Assembly (NCBI RefSeq): GCF_001830325.1
Contig: NZ_MHZG01000001.1
Span: forward strand, 124,001 to 188,000
DNA length: 64,000 nt
Direction of reading: 5' to 3'
DNA from: Polynucleobacter sp. GWA2_45_21
Lineage (GTDB): Bacteria; Pseudomonadota; Gammaproteobacteria; Burkholderiales; Burkholderiaceae
A program made the position numbers and the translations under genes. The first letter of the stretch is position 1, and every line of letters begins with the position of its first letter. Positions 1 through 8,624 of the stretch are shown here, piece by piece. The notes under the pieces were generated by a model that saw nothing but the letters and a program-made list of their open reading frames with translations, did not search any database and had not been told where the DNA came from.

Positions 1-1141
1 TGAATGAGTCTTTTTCATGAGTCCACTCATCCAGCTCCTTTTCCCATGCAGCTTTTTCAGCTGCAATCGTTTTGGCGCGCTCTGCTTTGGTTGCATCGCA
101 GACCAACTTCTTACCCTCCAAACGCTTAGTTAATGCAACTGCAGCTGCCTTTGCATCACCACAAATACCTACGGAAATTTTCTTCACCAAGCCGAGCATC
201 TTATTATCAGCATCAATCTGAATGATCTTGGCATTTTTTGGCCAGTAGTCCATACCATGCTGTGGCAGTGTGCCAAATGGTCCGAGACGTGAGCCCAATG
301 CAACTACTACATCAGCCTGAGCCATCAACTTCATTGCAGCCTTAGAACCTTGATAGCCAAGGGGACCGCACCATAAGGGATGGCTAGCAGGGAAAGAATC
401 GTTGTGTAAATAACTATTTACCACTGGGGCGCCAAGGCGCTCAGCAAACGCCTTGCATTCCTCAACTGCATCGCCCATCACTACGCCACCGCCAGAAATA
501 ATTACTGGAAACTTTGCGTTAGCCAGGAGTTCTGCCGCCTCATCCAAACTCTTTTCGCCACCAGGGCCCCGATCAAGGCGATTAGGCTGTGGAATCTCGA
601 CTTCGATTTCGCCATAAAAATAATCACGCGGAATATTCAACTGCGTTGGACCCATCTCTGATAGGGCACGATCAAAACAACGGCCTGTAAATTCAGCCAT
701 GCGCTTAGGGTTGTTAACATGACCCTGATATTTTGTGAACTCTTCGAACATTGGCAGTTGATTGGCCTCTTGAAAGCCTCCCAAACCCATACCCATTGTT
801 CCCGTCTCAGGCGTGATGATTACCACGGGACTGTGCGCCCAATAAGCAGCTGCAATTGCGGTAACGCAGTTGCTAATACCAGGGCCATTTTGTCCGATCA
901 CAACACCGTGATTTCCGCTAACACGCGCATAGCCATCAGCCATATGTGCCGCGCCCTGCTCATGAACAACTGGAATCAAGCGAATCCCGGCCGGCGCAAA
1001 AATATCCATCGCATCCATAAACGCGGAACCCATAATTCCAAAAATATCTCTCACCTTATTAGCGACCATAGTCTCCACAAACGCTTCGGAAGGGGTCATT
1101 TTTTGTGGGCCGGTAGGCAGATTGGCGCCAGACTTAGACAT
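1..1141 (-). CDS. xsc: Sulfoacetaldehyde acetyltransferase (partial, C-terminus beyond left edge)
   Basis: Xsc is a thiamine-diphosphate enzyme that converts sulfoacetaldehyde plus phosphate to acetyl phosphate and sulfite, the desulfonation step of taurine, isethionate and sulfolactate catabolism in the cytoplasm. About 380 residues are visible from an ATG at 1141, preceded by AGGAG at 1148-1152. The sequence starts MSKSGANLPTGPQKMTPSEA and contains VVHEQGAAHMADGYARVSG, which holds the Glu that activates ThDP, then GQNGPGISNC and GGFQEANQLPMF, all very typical of Xsc rather than of acetolactate synthase. The family is about 600 residues, so the C-terminal ThDP-binding part lies outside the window. 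It is divergent from the CobS-like gene. The partner phosphotransacetylase is not in the window and could lie to the left. Confidence 0.93.
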   Translation of the reverse strand, partial: MSKSGANLPTGPQKMTPSEAFVETMVANKVRDIFGIMGSAFMDAMDIFAPAGIRLIPVVHEQGAAHMADGYARVSGNHGVVIGQNGPGISNCVTAIAAAYWAHSPVVIITPETGTMGMGLGGFQEANQLPMFEEFTKYQGHVNNPKRMAEFTGRCFDRALSEMGPTQLNIPRDYFYGEIEVEIPQPNRLDRGPGGEKSLDEAAELLANAKFPVIISGGGVVMGDAVEECKAFAERLGAPVVNSYLHNDSFPASHPLWCGPLGYQGSKAAMKLMAQADVVVALGSRLGPFGTLPQHGMDYWPKNAKIIQIDADNKMLGLVKKISVGICGDAKAAAVALTKRLEGKKLVCDATKAERAKTIAAEKAAWEKELDEWTHEKDSF

Positions 1142-1192
1142 AAAGCTCTCCTAGGTATTCAATTAAACGGAACATTTTGTTCTACAATCTGA

Positions 1193-1222
1193 ATAATAAT
1201 AGCGTATTTTGAGTAAAGTCAA
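1193..1222 (-). promoter_or_regulatory. Sigma-70 type promoter of xsc
   Basis: On the minus strand, TTGACT (1217-1222) and TATTAT (1193-1198) are separated by 18 bases, about 50 bases ahead of the xsc start. The motif AGCGTATTTT (1201-1210) sits in the spacer and AAGCATATAA (1221-1230) overlaps the -35, so a protein bound there would block or steer the polymerase. Promoter assignment is by consensus only. Confidence 0.55.
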
Positions 1223-1230
1223 GCATATAA
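1201..1230. promoter_or_regulatory. Candidate operator: motif pair shared with 7486-7522
   Basis: AGCGTATTTT (1201-1210) and AAGCATATAA (1221-1230) both recur exactly in the other divergent control region of the sulfonate island (7513-7522 and 7486-7495). The order and spacing differ. They are candidate sites for the GntR regulator encoded at 4006-4725; that link is inferred from position only. Confidence 0.35.
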
Positions 1231-1283
1231 ACCCCAATATGGAATATATTTCACAACATATTAAGACTTTTAAAGGTAAGGAA

Positions 1284-2261
1284 ATGGCTGAACACGCTTC
1301 TTCAATAGATTTAATGGGCTTACAGCCTGAAAAGTGGGTTTCCCTGCATGCCGCCTTTCCGGAATGCAGAAGCTTTGCTGATTTTGAGATCCCAGCATTC
1401 AACCAAACCAGCGAACTTGTACCCGGAACTGATCCAAGCTACCAACTTAATCCAGAAGCAACATTGGCGATACTGGCGGGGTTTGCCTTCAATCGCCGAG
1501 TCATGCTGCAAGGTATGCATGGCACTGGGAAATCAACCCATATAGAGCAAGTGGCAGCTAGATTAAATTGGCCTTGCTTGCGCATTAATCTAGACGGTCA
1601 AATCACCCGCATGGATCTCATTGGCAAAGATGTTATCAGTCTAGAAGATGGCAAACAAATCACTCGCTTTCAAGAGGGGCTAGTACCGTGGAGCTTGCAA
1701 CGACCTGTTGCACTCATTCTTGATGAATACGACGCAGGTCAACCAGATGTAATGTTTGTCATTCAGAGAATGTTAGAACGCGAAGGTCGCCTCACCTTGC
1801 TTGATCAAAATAGAGTAATTAATCCCAATCCCGCATTTCGTATCTTTGCTACCAGCAATACTGTTGGTCTTGGAAATTGGAATGGGCTATATCAAGGTAC
1901 GCAACTATTAAATCACGGTCAAATGGATCGCTGGGATATTGTTGCTGCCTTAAATTATTTAGAGCCCGAAGAAGAAGAGAAAATTTTACTCGCCAAGGTT
2001 CCTGAGCTGACAACAGAAACTGCTAGTCAAATGATTGCCTTAGCTAACCTAACCAGAAAAGGCTTTGAAACTGGGGACATCTCAACACTCATGTCTACCA
2101 GGACTCTGATTACATGGGGGGAAAACTGGCGCATCTTTAAAAATCTACAACTCAGTTTTAATTTAGCGTTTGTAAATAAATGCGAAACCGAAGAAAAAAT
2201 ATTAGTAGCCGAATACTATCAGCGCTGCTTTGCAGTCGAGTTCCCTATTAATCCAAACTAA
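1284..2261 (+). CDS. CobS-like AAA+ (MoxR-type) ATPase
   Basis: A protein of 325 residues strongly resembling the CobS subunit of aerobic cobaltochelatase. CobS is a ring-forming ATPase that works with a VWA protein (CobT) on a large client. Visible from this start: Walker A GMHGTGKS near residues 77-84, the stretch HIEQVAARLNWPC, Walker B LDEYDAG near 146-152, and FATSNTVGLGNWNGLYQGT with the sensor Asn. Length matches CobS (about 330). I chose ATG 1284 because AAAGG at 1272-1276 is well spaced; the frame is open back to TTG 1209. It is followed after 20 bases by the CobT-like gene. No CobN is encoded in the window, so the real client is unknown and a cobalamin role is not established. Confidence 0.82.
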   Translation: MAEHASSIDLMGLQPEKWVSLHAAFPECRSFADFEIPAFNQTSELVPGTDPSYQLNPEATLAILAGFAFNRRVMLQGMHGTGKSTHIEQVAARLNWPCLRINLDGQITRMDLIGKDVISLEDGKQITRFQEGLVPWSLQRPVALILDEYDAGQPDVMFVIQRMLEREGRLTLLDQNRVINPNPAFRIFATSNTVGLGNWNGLYQGTQLLNHGQMDRWDIVAALNYLEPEEEEKILLAKVPELTTETASQMIALANLTRKGFETGDISTLMSTRTLITWGENWRIFKNLQLSFNLAFVNKCETEEKILVAEYYQRCFAVEFPINPN

Positions 2262-2281
2262 ACCACCAACAGCGACAAACC

Positions 2282-4009
2282 TTGCAAACCGAATCTCATG
2301 ATGCAGTAGTGCTACAAGATAGATATAGCGCTCTTGTGCGCTCAATATCAGGAGATGAGCACCTTCAAATTCGAGATTGGCACCTCTTTCGCAAAGGCTT
2401 AGCCATAAATACCCTTGCGCCACATCTCAATCTAAAGCATCTATATACCTCTTGGGCAAATCCACGAGGAATTCTGGATGGCATTGCATTACGCCTCAGA
2501 TACTCAGACCAGGATCTTCATTCAGCACTTTCCCCAAATGGCCTAGTCGAATCGTTAGTATTTGAAGTGCTTGAACAAATCCGAGTTGAAAGCATCTGCC
2601 CTATGGAGCTAAAAGGTAGCAAGCAAAATATAGAGAGTCAATTTATTGCTTGGATGCAAGAGTTTATGGCGAATGGCGGGGTAGAGGGCAGTATTGGTCT
2701 TTTATTGCTTTCGATTTTTTCTACCGCCTGGGTCAAACTGAACCATCGACCACTTCCACAGCTGATGCAAGATATTGTGGAGACAACTCGAGCGGGTCTC
2801 GCAGAGACTGTTGGGCATCATCTGGTTCAGCTCAAAACGGATCAATTTGACCAGGCTAGCTATGCAAAAACTGCACTTGAGATAGCCAAGCTGGTTTCTC
2901 ACTTAATCGAAGATGAATATCAAAAAATTACAAGCATTAGCACAAAACAAAAAAATATTAGCAATAGTTTTTTGAAGATTGAATGGGCCCAGCCTCCAAT
3001 ACAGAATGCAAATTTAAAATATTCGCAGCATCCAACAGCTCAAACTTCAAAACAGTCCTTGGTTCATGCACTAGAAAGATATACGGTATTTAATACTAGC
3101 TACGATATTGAAACTGAAGCTAAAAAGAAAATTCGCCCAGCACAACTTGCAATCTATCAACATCAATTAAATGAGGCAATTAGCAATCTCAATATTCCAT
3201 GGGGAAAACTAACAAAATACTATCAAAGCATTTTCCTTTCGAAGACACTAAAAAAATGGGAAAACTCCGAATCTGAAGGGTTAATAGATCGACGCTTCTT
3301 TACCCGGATTGCAACAGCCCCACTTGATCCGGTGATATATAAGCATCCATCCCAGAAAATAGAGTCTTTGGGTAGGGTGAGCCTGTTAATCGATTGTTCT
3401 GGCTCCATGAAAGAGCAACGAGAAAAGATTGCTAGCTGCGTAGACGCGCTTGTAAGAATATTAGAACAAGCACATATTCAAACGGAGGTATTGGGATACA
3501 GCACCAGCACTTGGCAAGGGGGTCGTCCCTTCAAAGAATGGCGACGTAGCGGTCAACCCCCTAATCCTGGACGCCTCAATGAGCGCGCCCACTGGATCTT
3601 CAAAGACTTTCATACCAATTGGCGTAGAGCTAGACCAGGAATCGCTGCGCTACTTAGACCAGAAATCTATGCTGAAAGTATTGATGGAGAAGCATTGTTA
3701 TGGGCTGCAGAACGCCTACTGAATAATGGCGGCAAAAATTCTATCAATAAAAAACTTATTTTATTTTCTGATGGATGCCCAATGGATAGAGCGACCATTG
3801 AGGCAAATGGTGAGTACTTTCTAAAAAATCACCTATTACAGGCTATTGAGTGGTGCAATGAACAACATTATCTAGAGCTATGGGGGTGTGGGATCGGTGA
3901 GGAATTAAGGTCATTCTTTCCAAATCGCCTAAGCTGGGATCGAGAAAATGAAAGCCCACTAGAAAGTCTACTTCATTGGGCGGAAGAGCTAAAAACCCGA
4001 AAACCCTAG
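2282..4009 (+). CDS. CobT-like VWA-domain protein
   Basis: A 575-residue protein whose C-terminal part (about 365-570) is a von Willebrand A domain of the CobT type. The metal-binding MIDAS motif is DCSGSM at 371-376, followed by GRLNERAHWIFK and IDGEALLWAAERL, features typical of CobT. CobT proteins pair with CobS ATPases and act as adaptor to a client; in aerobic cobaltochelatase this inserts cobalt into hydrogenobyrinate diamide. The long acidic stretch in the middle of canonical CobT is not seen here. The start is TTG at 2282; no in-frame ATG lies near it. The 3' end overlaps the convergent gntR gene by 4 bases. The function is inferred as client remodelling, client not known. Confidence 0.75.
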   Translation: MQTESHDAVVLQDRYSALVRSISGDEHLQIRDWHLFRKGLAINTLAPHLNLKHLYTSWANPRGILDGIALRLRYSDQDLHSALSPNGLVESLVFEVLEQIRVESICPMELKGSKQNIESQFIAWMQEFMANGGVEGSIGLLLLSIFSTAWVKLNHRPLPQLMQDIVETTRAGLAETVGHHLVQLKTDQFDQASYAKTALEIAKLVSHLIEDEYQKITSISTKQKNISNSFLKIEWAQPPIQNANLKYSQHPTAQTSKQSLVHALERYTVFNTSYDIETEAKKKIRPAQLAIYQHQLNEAISNLNIPWGKLTKYYQSIFLSKTLKKWENSESEGLIDRRFFTRIATAPLDPVIYKHPSQKIESLGRVSLLIDCSGSMKEQREKIASCVDALVRILEQAHIQTEVLGYSTSTWQGGRPFKEWRRSGQPPNPGRLNERAHWIFKDFHTNWRRARPGIAALLRPEIYAESIDGEALLWAAERLLNNGGKNSINKKLILFSDGCPMDRATIEANGEYFLKNHLLQAIEWCNEQHYLELWGCGIGEELRSFFPNRLSWDRENESPLESLLHWAEELKTRKP

Positions 4010-4725
4010 GCTACTAACTCGCTAAAATATTCGTACTGAGTTGTATTGAGGGTTGATATACGCCACTCTATCGGATCATCCTGAAGACCCAAAGCCACTC
4101 TGCGAATCATTAAGACTGGCGAATCCGCATTCAAGCCAAGCCATTCAGCATGTTGCTTTCCAGCAAGACCAGCGCGAAGACGCTCACTACTACGGACAAC
4201 CGTCTGACCATACTGCGCTTGATACATTTGATAAATACTTCCAGTTCGATCAATAAAGTCTGAGCGAGTAAGATTTTTAAATCGCTTCTTATCCAAAGTA
4301 ATCTGATCAATCATGACGCATCGCCCCTCCAAAGAAAGGCGATTCGTAATCCTCCAGACTGGGGTGCCCTCTTTGATTTGTAATTTACTAGCCTCTTCTT
4401 TATTTGCAGTAGCGCTATTGAGAGAAGCGAGTTCAACCTTGGGATACACCTTTTTTTCAACATCATGCTTCACAACATGAAAAAAATAATACAAAAGTCT
4501 TTTGAGATCATGCTCAACAACATAGGTTCCCCTGCCTTGGCGACGGACCACAATACCTTCCGCGACCAACTCGTCCACCGCTTTGCGCAGGGTTCCTATA
4601 GATACATCTAACTCTTTCGATAAATCCTTTTCAGCAGGCAATGCCTGCCCCATAGGATAACGACCCCTGACCAGATCTTCGGTGATCTTTTGCTTTACTT
4701 CTTGATAAGCGGCCAGGGATTTCAT
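4006..4725 (-). CDS. GntR/HutC-family transcriptional regulator (UTRA domain)
   Basis: A 239-residue repressor-type regulator. The N-terminal winged helix (about 1-75) shows the GntR signature LPAEKDLSKELDVSIGTLRK and the wing RRQGRGTYV. Residues about 95-235 form a UTRA effector-binding domain, seen from the GTPVWRITNRL and VLMIRRVAL segments. It starts 9 bases after suyB, so it is the last gene of comC-suyA-suyB-gntR and probably controls that operon and the neighbouring divergent promoters in response to a sulfonate intermediate. The effector is not known. It could play the role of the regulators found in other sulfolactate clusters, but it cannot be identified with a named one from sequence alone. 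Confidence 0.85.
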   Translation of the reverse strand: MKSLAAYQEVKQKITEDLVRGRYPMGQALPAEKDLSKELDVSIGTLRKAVDELVAEGIVVRRQGRGTYVVEHDLKRLLYYFFHVVKHDVEKKVYPKVELASLNSATANKEEASKLQIKEGTPVWRITNRLSLEGRCVMIDQITLDKKRFKNLTRSDFIDRTGSIYQMYQAQYGQTVVRSSERLRAGLAGKQHAEWLGLNADSPVLMIRRVALGLQDDPIEWRISTLNTTQYEYFSELVA

Positions 4726-4734
4726 TACTAAGTC

Positions 4735-5907
4735 TTAAGCTGATTCGTATAAACGAGTTAATACGAACTCACGGTGACCGAGAATCTCAGAAGCAGTCAA
4801 CTCACCATCAGCTGTGCGCTTTAAGCAGTCCAATAGCTTGTTGCCTGCATCATCCATATTCTCTTCACGACGCAATAAGCCGGACACGTCAACGTCAATG
4901 TGCTCACCCATCGTACGAACAGTCTTTGGATTTGCGCAAATCTTAATTACCGGAAGAATGGCATTACCAATCACGTTACCCTGACCTGTTGGGAAGAAAT
5001 GGGCTGCGAAACCAGCTGCAGCACACAGAGTCACCATTTCAGCTGCTGCTGATGATGAATCCATAAAATGCAGTCCAGGAATCTTTGGCTCTTCACCCTT
5101 ATCAAGCACGCTATCCACAATACATTTTTTACCAATTTTTTGGATATTGCCGAGGGCTTTCTCTTCGATAGTTGTTAAACCACCTGCAATATTGCCTTTC
5201 GTTGGCTGAGAGTCAGATAAATCGCTTGTCTTATGACGCTCAATCACATCCTGATAGCGGTCAAACATCTCGCGAAACTTTTTCTTTACTTCAGGAGTGC
5301 GGCAACGCGCCTCAACCAAGTGCTCACCACCAGTCAATTCTGTTGTTTCGCCGAAAACTAATGTAGAGCCAATTTCATAGAGTTTGTCGAATGCATCACC
5401 AACGGTTGGGTTTGCACCGCAACCAGAAGTGGTATCGGACTCACCGCACTTAGTAGACACCCACAATTCTGATAAAGGTGCGGACACACGTTTTTGCTTA
5501 GATGCATGCTTCATCATGCTGTAGGCAGCTTTGCTTGCAGAAGCAATAGTTGCGGTGTCGCCATTACCTTCAATCCAGAAACCTTCTACCGGCTTGCCAG
5601 AAGCTTTGATGCCGTCTACAACAATCTTTGTCCACTGTGGCTCAATACCAATAACTACGACAGCAGCTACGTTAGGGTTGCAGCCAGTTCCAATTAAGGT
5701 GCGGAAATGCAAATCTAAGTCAGCTCCGAACTGCAAACGACCATAGGAATGCGGGATTGCCATTGCACCTTTAATGTTGTTTGCTACTGCTTCACAAGCC
5801 GCGTTAGACAAGTCATCTAAAGGCAAAATCAATACGTGATTACGAATACCCATGCGGCCGTTTTCACGGCGGTAACCTAAAAAGGTCGCGTCTTTCAAAT
5901 TAGTCAT
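4735..5907 (-). CDS. suyB: (2R)-sulfolactate sulfo-lyase subunit beta
   Basis: SuyB is the large subunit of an altronate-dehydratase-like lyase that splits (R)-sulfolactate into pyruvate and sulfite. The 390 residues start with the [20 protein letters not shown] region typical of the UxaA/SuyB family. They contain Cys-bearing motifs [22 protein letters not shown] and [12 protein letters not shown], which in this family hold the metal or Fe-S site, and end in a [11 protein letters not shown] segment. Length is normal for SuyB. It lies 42 bases downstream of suyA, which encodes the small subunit; the pair as separate adjacent genes is diagnostic and separates it from fused altronate or galactarate dehydratases. 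Confidence 0.9.
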   Translation of the reverse strand: MTNLKDATFLGYRRENGRMGIRNHVLILPLDDLSNAACEAVANNIKGAMAIPHSYGRLQFGADLDLHFRTLIGTGCNPNVAAVVVIGIEPQWTKIVVDGIKASGKPVEGFWIEGNGDTATIASASKAAYSMMKHASKQKRVSAPLSELWVSTKCGESDTTSGCGANPTVGDAFDKLYEIGSTLVFGETTELTGGEHLVEARCRTPEVKKKFREMFDRYQDVIERHKTSDLSDSQPTKGNIAGGLTTIEEKALGNIQKIGKKCIVDSVLDKGEEPKIPGLHFMDSSSAAAEMVTLCAAAGFAAHFFPTGQGNVIGNAILPVIKICANPKTVRTMGEHIDVDVSGLLRREENMDDAGNKLLDCLKRTADGELTASEILGHREFVLTRLYESA

Positions 5908-5949
5908 TTTTTATATCTCTTTCAATGAATAGGTAAATAAGGTGCCGGA

Positions 5950-6231
5950 TTACCAGCGCTTAGTTTTTACGTTTTGGACGTGAAGGTGCTCGCCTTTTTT
6001 GATTGGAGCTACCACCTTGCCAATATCAACGCCGTATTTCATCACCGTGTCACCTGGCTTGAAATCGTTCAATGAAATTTTGTGACCAATAGGAATATCA
6101 CTTTCAGACTTAATGTTTAAGGTGAGATCGCCATCCATGACCCAACCAATTAAATCAGTTCCAGCTTTTACACCCTCAACTACTACTACACCTACGCCAT
6201 CTGCTGGCTCATGCACGACAAAGTGGATCAT
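5950..6231 (-). CDS. suyA: (2R)-sulfolactate sulfo-lyase subunit alpha
   Basis: A 93-residue SAF-domain protein, the small subunit of the SuyAB sulfo-lyase. The SAF fold is indicated by GVVVVEGVKAGTDLIGWVM, IPIGHKISLNDFKPGDTV and the C-terminal GEHLHVQNVKTKRW. This last His-rich segment is the conserved end of the family. A small separate SAF protein directly ahead of a UxaA-C-type protein is the SuyA-SuyB arrangement. It sits between the dehydrogenase gene (32 bases upstream) and suyB (42 bases downstream), so all three are surely one transcript. Confidence 0.9.
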   Translation of the reverse strand: MIHFVVHEPADGVGVVVVEGVKAGTDLIGWVMDGDLTLNIKSESDIPIGHKISLNDFKPGDTVMKYGVDIGKVVAPIKKGEHLHVQNVKTKRW

Positions 6232-6263
6232 TACTATCTCCTCAATAATCTCGTTTAAAAAAA

Positions 6264-7274
6264 CTACTTAGCCCATGACTGGCGAATACCAGCCTGAATT
6301 TCCTCTACAACAACATCCGAAACTGTTACGCCGTCTTTAAACCCTGCTTCGCGCCGTTGAAAACGACGCTGGCCAGGGAGACGAGTTCCCGCATCAGCAC
6401 TCAATACCTTCAAGAAGTCTTGAATACGACTGGCAAAAACAGCTGGGCCTGCCAAGCCTGGATCAATAGCCAATATCAACTGACCAATTCGCGGGCGATT
6501 ACCCTTGGGGTCAAAAAAAGAATCTGCCTCATATGAAAACCGGCTGCCCGAAAGTCCAACCACTAGCAACTCAACGATCAAAGCAAGCAAAGCGCCCTTA
6601 TCTCCACCAAGCGGAACCATTAAGCCCTTTAGGCCTTCTTGTGGATCAGTGGTTGGCTTGCCTTCAGCGCTCAAAGCCCACCCCTCTGGAATCTGTTGGC
6701 CATTTTTTGCTGCAACCAATAATTTTCCACGAGCAACCGCAGAAAGCGACATGTCAATCACCAATGGATCGGCGCCAGCAATTGGAAAAGCCGCAGCCAA
6801 AGGATTGGTCCCAAAAATTGCTTTTGCGCCACCAACCATAGGCATTGCTGCTGGAGTATTCCCAAACAGCAGAGAAATATAACCAGCTCGTGCTGCAGCT
6901 TCAACGTAATGGCCCGCAACCCCAAAATGATTGCTATTGGTGACTGCCACCAAACCCAAGCCATTGCTCGAAGCTAAATTCACCGATAAGTCGGTAGCAA
7001 AACGAAGTGCTGGAAAAGCCAACCCATCACGCGCATCAACCAAAGCGGCTGAGGTCTTAAATGGCCTCACCTTTAACTTGGGAGCTAATTCAATACGCCC
7101 ATTTTTAGCATGTCCAGCGTATTGAGCCACTCTCGTTAGACCATGCGATGCAAGGCCGTCTAGTTCAGCCAGAGCCAAAAATTGAGCTGTTTCATGCGCC
7201 GCTACCGCATCTATGCCGGCAGCTTTGAGGCCCGAATCCGCTAAAGCGAGTATTTCAGGGTATGTGAGATTCAT
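6264..7274 (-). CDS. comC: Malate/L-lactate dehydrogenase family oxidoreductase, probable sulfolactate dehydrogenase
   Basis: A 336-residue NAD(P)-dependent 2-hydroxyacid dehydrogenase of the Ldh2/MDH2 family. The family signature is visible: ELDGLASHGLTRV near the N-terminus, NSNHFGVAGHYVEAA with the catalytic His, GTNPLAAAFP and the nucleotide-binding VIDMSLSAVARGK. In sulfolactate degraders ComC reduces sulfopyruvate to (R)-sulfolactate, the SuyAB substrate; that specificity here rests on the operon context, since the fold also includes malate, ureidoglycolate and other dehydrogenases. ATG 7274 was chosen; an in-frame TTG at 7289 would add five residues. The gene heads the operon and is divergent from the Bug gene. 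Confidence 0.75.
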   Translation of the reverse strand: MNLTYPEILALADSGLKAAGIDAVAAHETAQFLALAELDGLASHGLTRVAQYAGHAKNGRIELAPKLKVRPFKTSAALVDARDGLAFPALRFATDLSVNLASSNGLGLVAVTNSNHFGVAGHYVEAAARAGYISLLFGNTPAAMPMVGGAKAIFGTNPLAAAFPIAGADPLVIDMSLSAVARGKLLVAAKNGQQIPEGWALSAEGKPTTDPQEGLKGLMVPLGGDKGALLALIVELLVVGLSGSRFSYEADSFFDPKGNRPRIGQLILAIDPGLAGPAVFASRIQDFLKVLSADAGTRLPGQRRFQRREAGFKDGVTVSDVVVEEIQAGIRQSWAK

Positions 7275-7381
7275 GCTGGCGCTTTGCAATCAAGAACAAT
7301 CAAAATCAATCCTGTAAAACACAGGGTTTTAGAGGCTTGACTTAAATGAATGTTAGGGATCAAAATAGGATGCATATCTGA

Positions 7382-7410
7382 ATCATATAGATGATTTAGA
7401 TATCTTGCAA
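7382..7410 (-). promoter_or_regulatory. Sigma-70 type promoter of comC-suyAB-gntR
   Basis: On the minus strand TTGCAA (7405-7410) and TATGAT (7382-7387) are 17 bases apart, the optimal spacing. It lies about 110 bases upstream of comC, leaving a long leader that includes a small hairpin, CCTGT/ACAGG at 7311-7325. Assigned by consensus only. Confidence 0.5.
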
Positions 7411-7485
7411 GAACCAATTCATTGTGCAGCGCAACGAATGTAAAGTGGTGCTACATGATGGGTGGGGGAGACAGTAGTGACGTAT

Positions 7486-7522
7486 AAGCATATAACTAAT
7501 AAATAGCAATAAAGCGTATTTT
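7486..7522. promoter_or_regulatory. Candidate operator: motif pair shared with 1201-1230
   Basis: AAGCATATAA (7486-7495) and AGCGTATTTT (7513-7522) are exact copies of the two motifs at the xsc/cobS divergent promoter. They lie about 55-90 bases upstream of the Bug gene start and about 75 bases or more from the comC promoter, a position suited to control of the Bug gene. Which protein binds is unknown. Confidence 0.35.
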
Positions 7523-7575
7523 TTGATAACAAAGTAGCTAAGATATAAAAATCAAATTACCACTGGAGGTCACCA

Positions 7576-8562
7576 ATGTTTAAGATTGAAAAATATAAGT
7601 TAAGTCGACGTTTAGTTTTACTAGTCGGCGCACTTACCCTTGCACTACCGCAGCTAGCAACAGCACAATCTTGGCCCACCAAGCCAATTAAATTAATCAT
7701 TCCCTTTAATGCAGGGGGAACTACTGATATTTTGGGCCGATTATTAGCCCAGCAGTTAACTAAGGATTTAGGTCAAAACGTCATCGTTGAAAACAAAGGT
7801 GGTGCTGGTGGCAATATCGCAGCTGAATTTGTTGCCCAGTCTCCAGCTGATGGCTACACCATCATGCTTGCCTCAGGCAGCATGCTCACCGTGAACCCGA
7901 ATCTCTACAAAAGATTGCCCATTAATTACAGCAAAGATTTTGTAAACATCACCAATGTGGCTAGCGGTCCAATGATGCTTTCTGTAAGCAATAAAATTCC
8001 CGTTAAGAATTTAAATGAGTTCATCACCTACGCGAAAACTAAAGATCTCAATTTTGGATCTGCAGGCATTGGCAGCCAAGTACACATGGCCGGTGAAAAT
8101 CTCACCTACGCTGCAAATATCCCAGCAACTCATGTGCCTTATAAGGGCGAGTCTGCTGCCATCAATGATTTAGTTGCGGGTCAAATTGACTTTATGGTTG
8201 GTAACCTCACCGCCGCAACTGGCTTTGCAAAGAATGGACAAATCAAGCCTATTGCAGTTACTAGCGCTAAGCGTGTTAAGCAACTCCCTGATGTCCCTAC
8301 TGTTGCAGAGAGCGGCATCCCTGGATTTGAGAGCACCGGCTGGTTTGGATTAGTAGCTCCTGCAAGCACGCCTAAGGCTATTACCGATAAGATCTATGCC
8401 GCGACAGTAAAGGCGGTTAACTCTGAAGCAATGAAAAAGAGTTTGGATCTAAATGGCCTTACTGCTGTTGTAAACACTCAAGATGAATTTAATGCCCAAA
8501 TTAAAGCAGAGTCTGCCAATTGGGAAAAAGTCATTAAAGGTCGCAATATCAGCCCTCGATAA
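7576..8562 (+). CDS. Bug/TctC-family periplasmic solute-binding protein
   Basis: A 328-residue periplasmic binding protein of the tripartite tricarboxylate receptor (Bug) family, abundant in Burkholderiales. It has a signal peptide (basic start, then LVLLVGALTLALPQLATAQ, cleavage near residue 31), followed by WPTKPIKLIIPFNAGGTTDI, the family hallmark, and GGAGGNIAAE, which forms the ligand carboxylate-binding loop. GGAGG at 7565-7569 is a good ribosome binding site. It is divergent from the comC-suyAB operon, so the ligand may be a sulfonated carboxylate such as sulfolactate; this is inference. No TctA/TctB membrane genes are nearby, which is usual for Bug proteins. Confidence 0.9.
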   Translation: MFKIEKYKLSRRLVLLVGALTLALPQLATAQSWPTKPIKLIIPFNAGGTTDILGRLLAQQLTKDLGQNVIVENKGGAGGNIAAEFVAQSPADGYTIMLASGSMLTVNPNLYKRLPINYSKDFVNITNVASGPMMLSVSNKIPVKNLNEFITYAKTKDLNFGSAGIGSQVHMAGENLTYAANIPATHVPYKGESAAINDLVAGQIDFMVGNLTAATGFAKNGQIKPIAVTSAKRVKQLPDVPTVAESGIPGFESTGWFGLVAPASTPKAITDKIYAATVKAVNSEAMKKSLDLNGLTAVVNTQDEFNAQIKAESANWEKVIKGRNISPR

Positions 8563-8580
8563 CGATCCGGTAAATAATAA

Positions 8581-8608
8581 AAAAGCGAGGATGAATCCTC
8601 GCTTTTTT
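8581..8608. terminator. Bidirectional intrinsic terminator
   Basis: GCGAGGAT (8585-8592) pairs with ATCCTCGC (8595-8602) with A-tract before and T-tract after. It sits between the convergent Bug and TauE-like genes and can end both transcripts. Confidence 0.85.
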
Positions 8609-8624
8609 ATTTACTGCTATCGAA

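Noticed and set aside
719..1192. 157-codon plus-strand frame
   Set aside because: Lies entirely opposite xsc, whose protein sequence is clearly conserved; the plus-strand translation has no recognisable pattern.
7311..7325. CCTGT/ACAGG hairpin in the comC leader
   Set aside because: Only five pairs with no T-run or conserved partner visible; mentioned with the promoter but not called a regulator.
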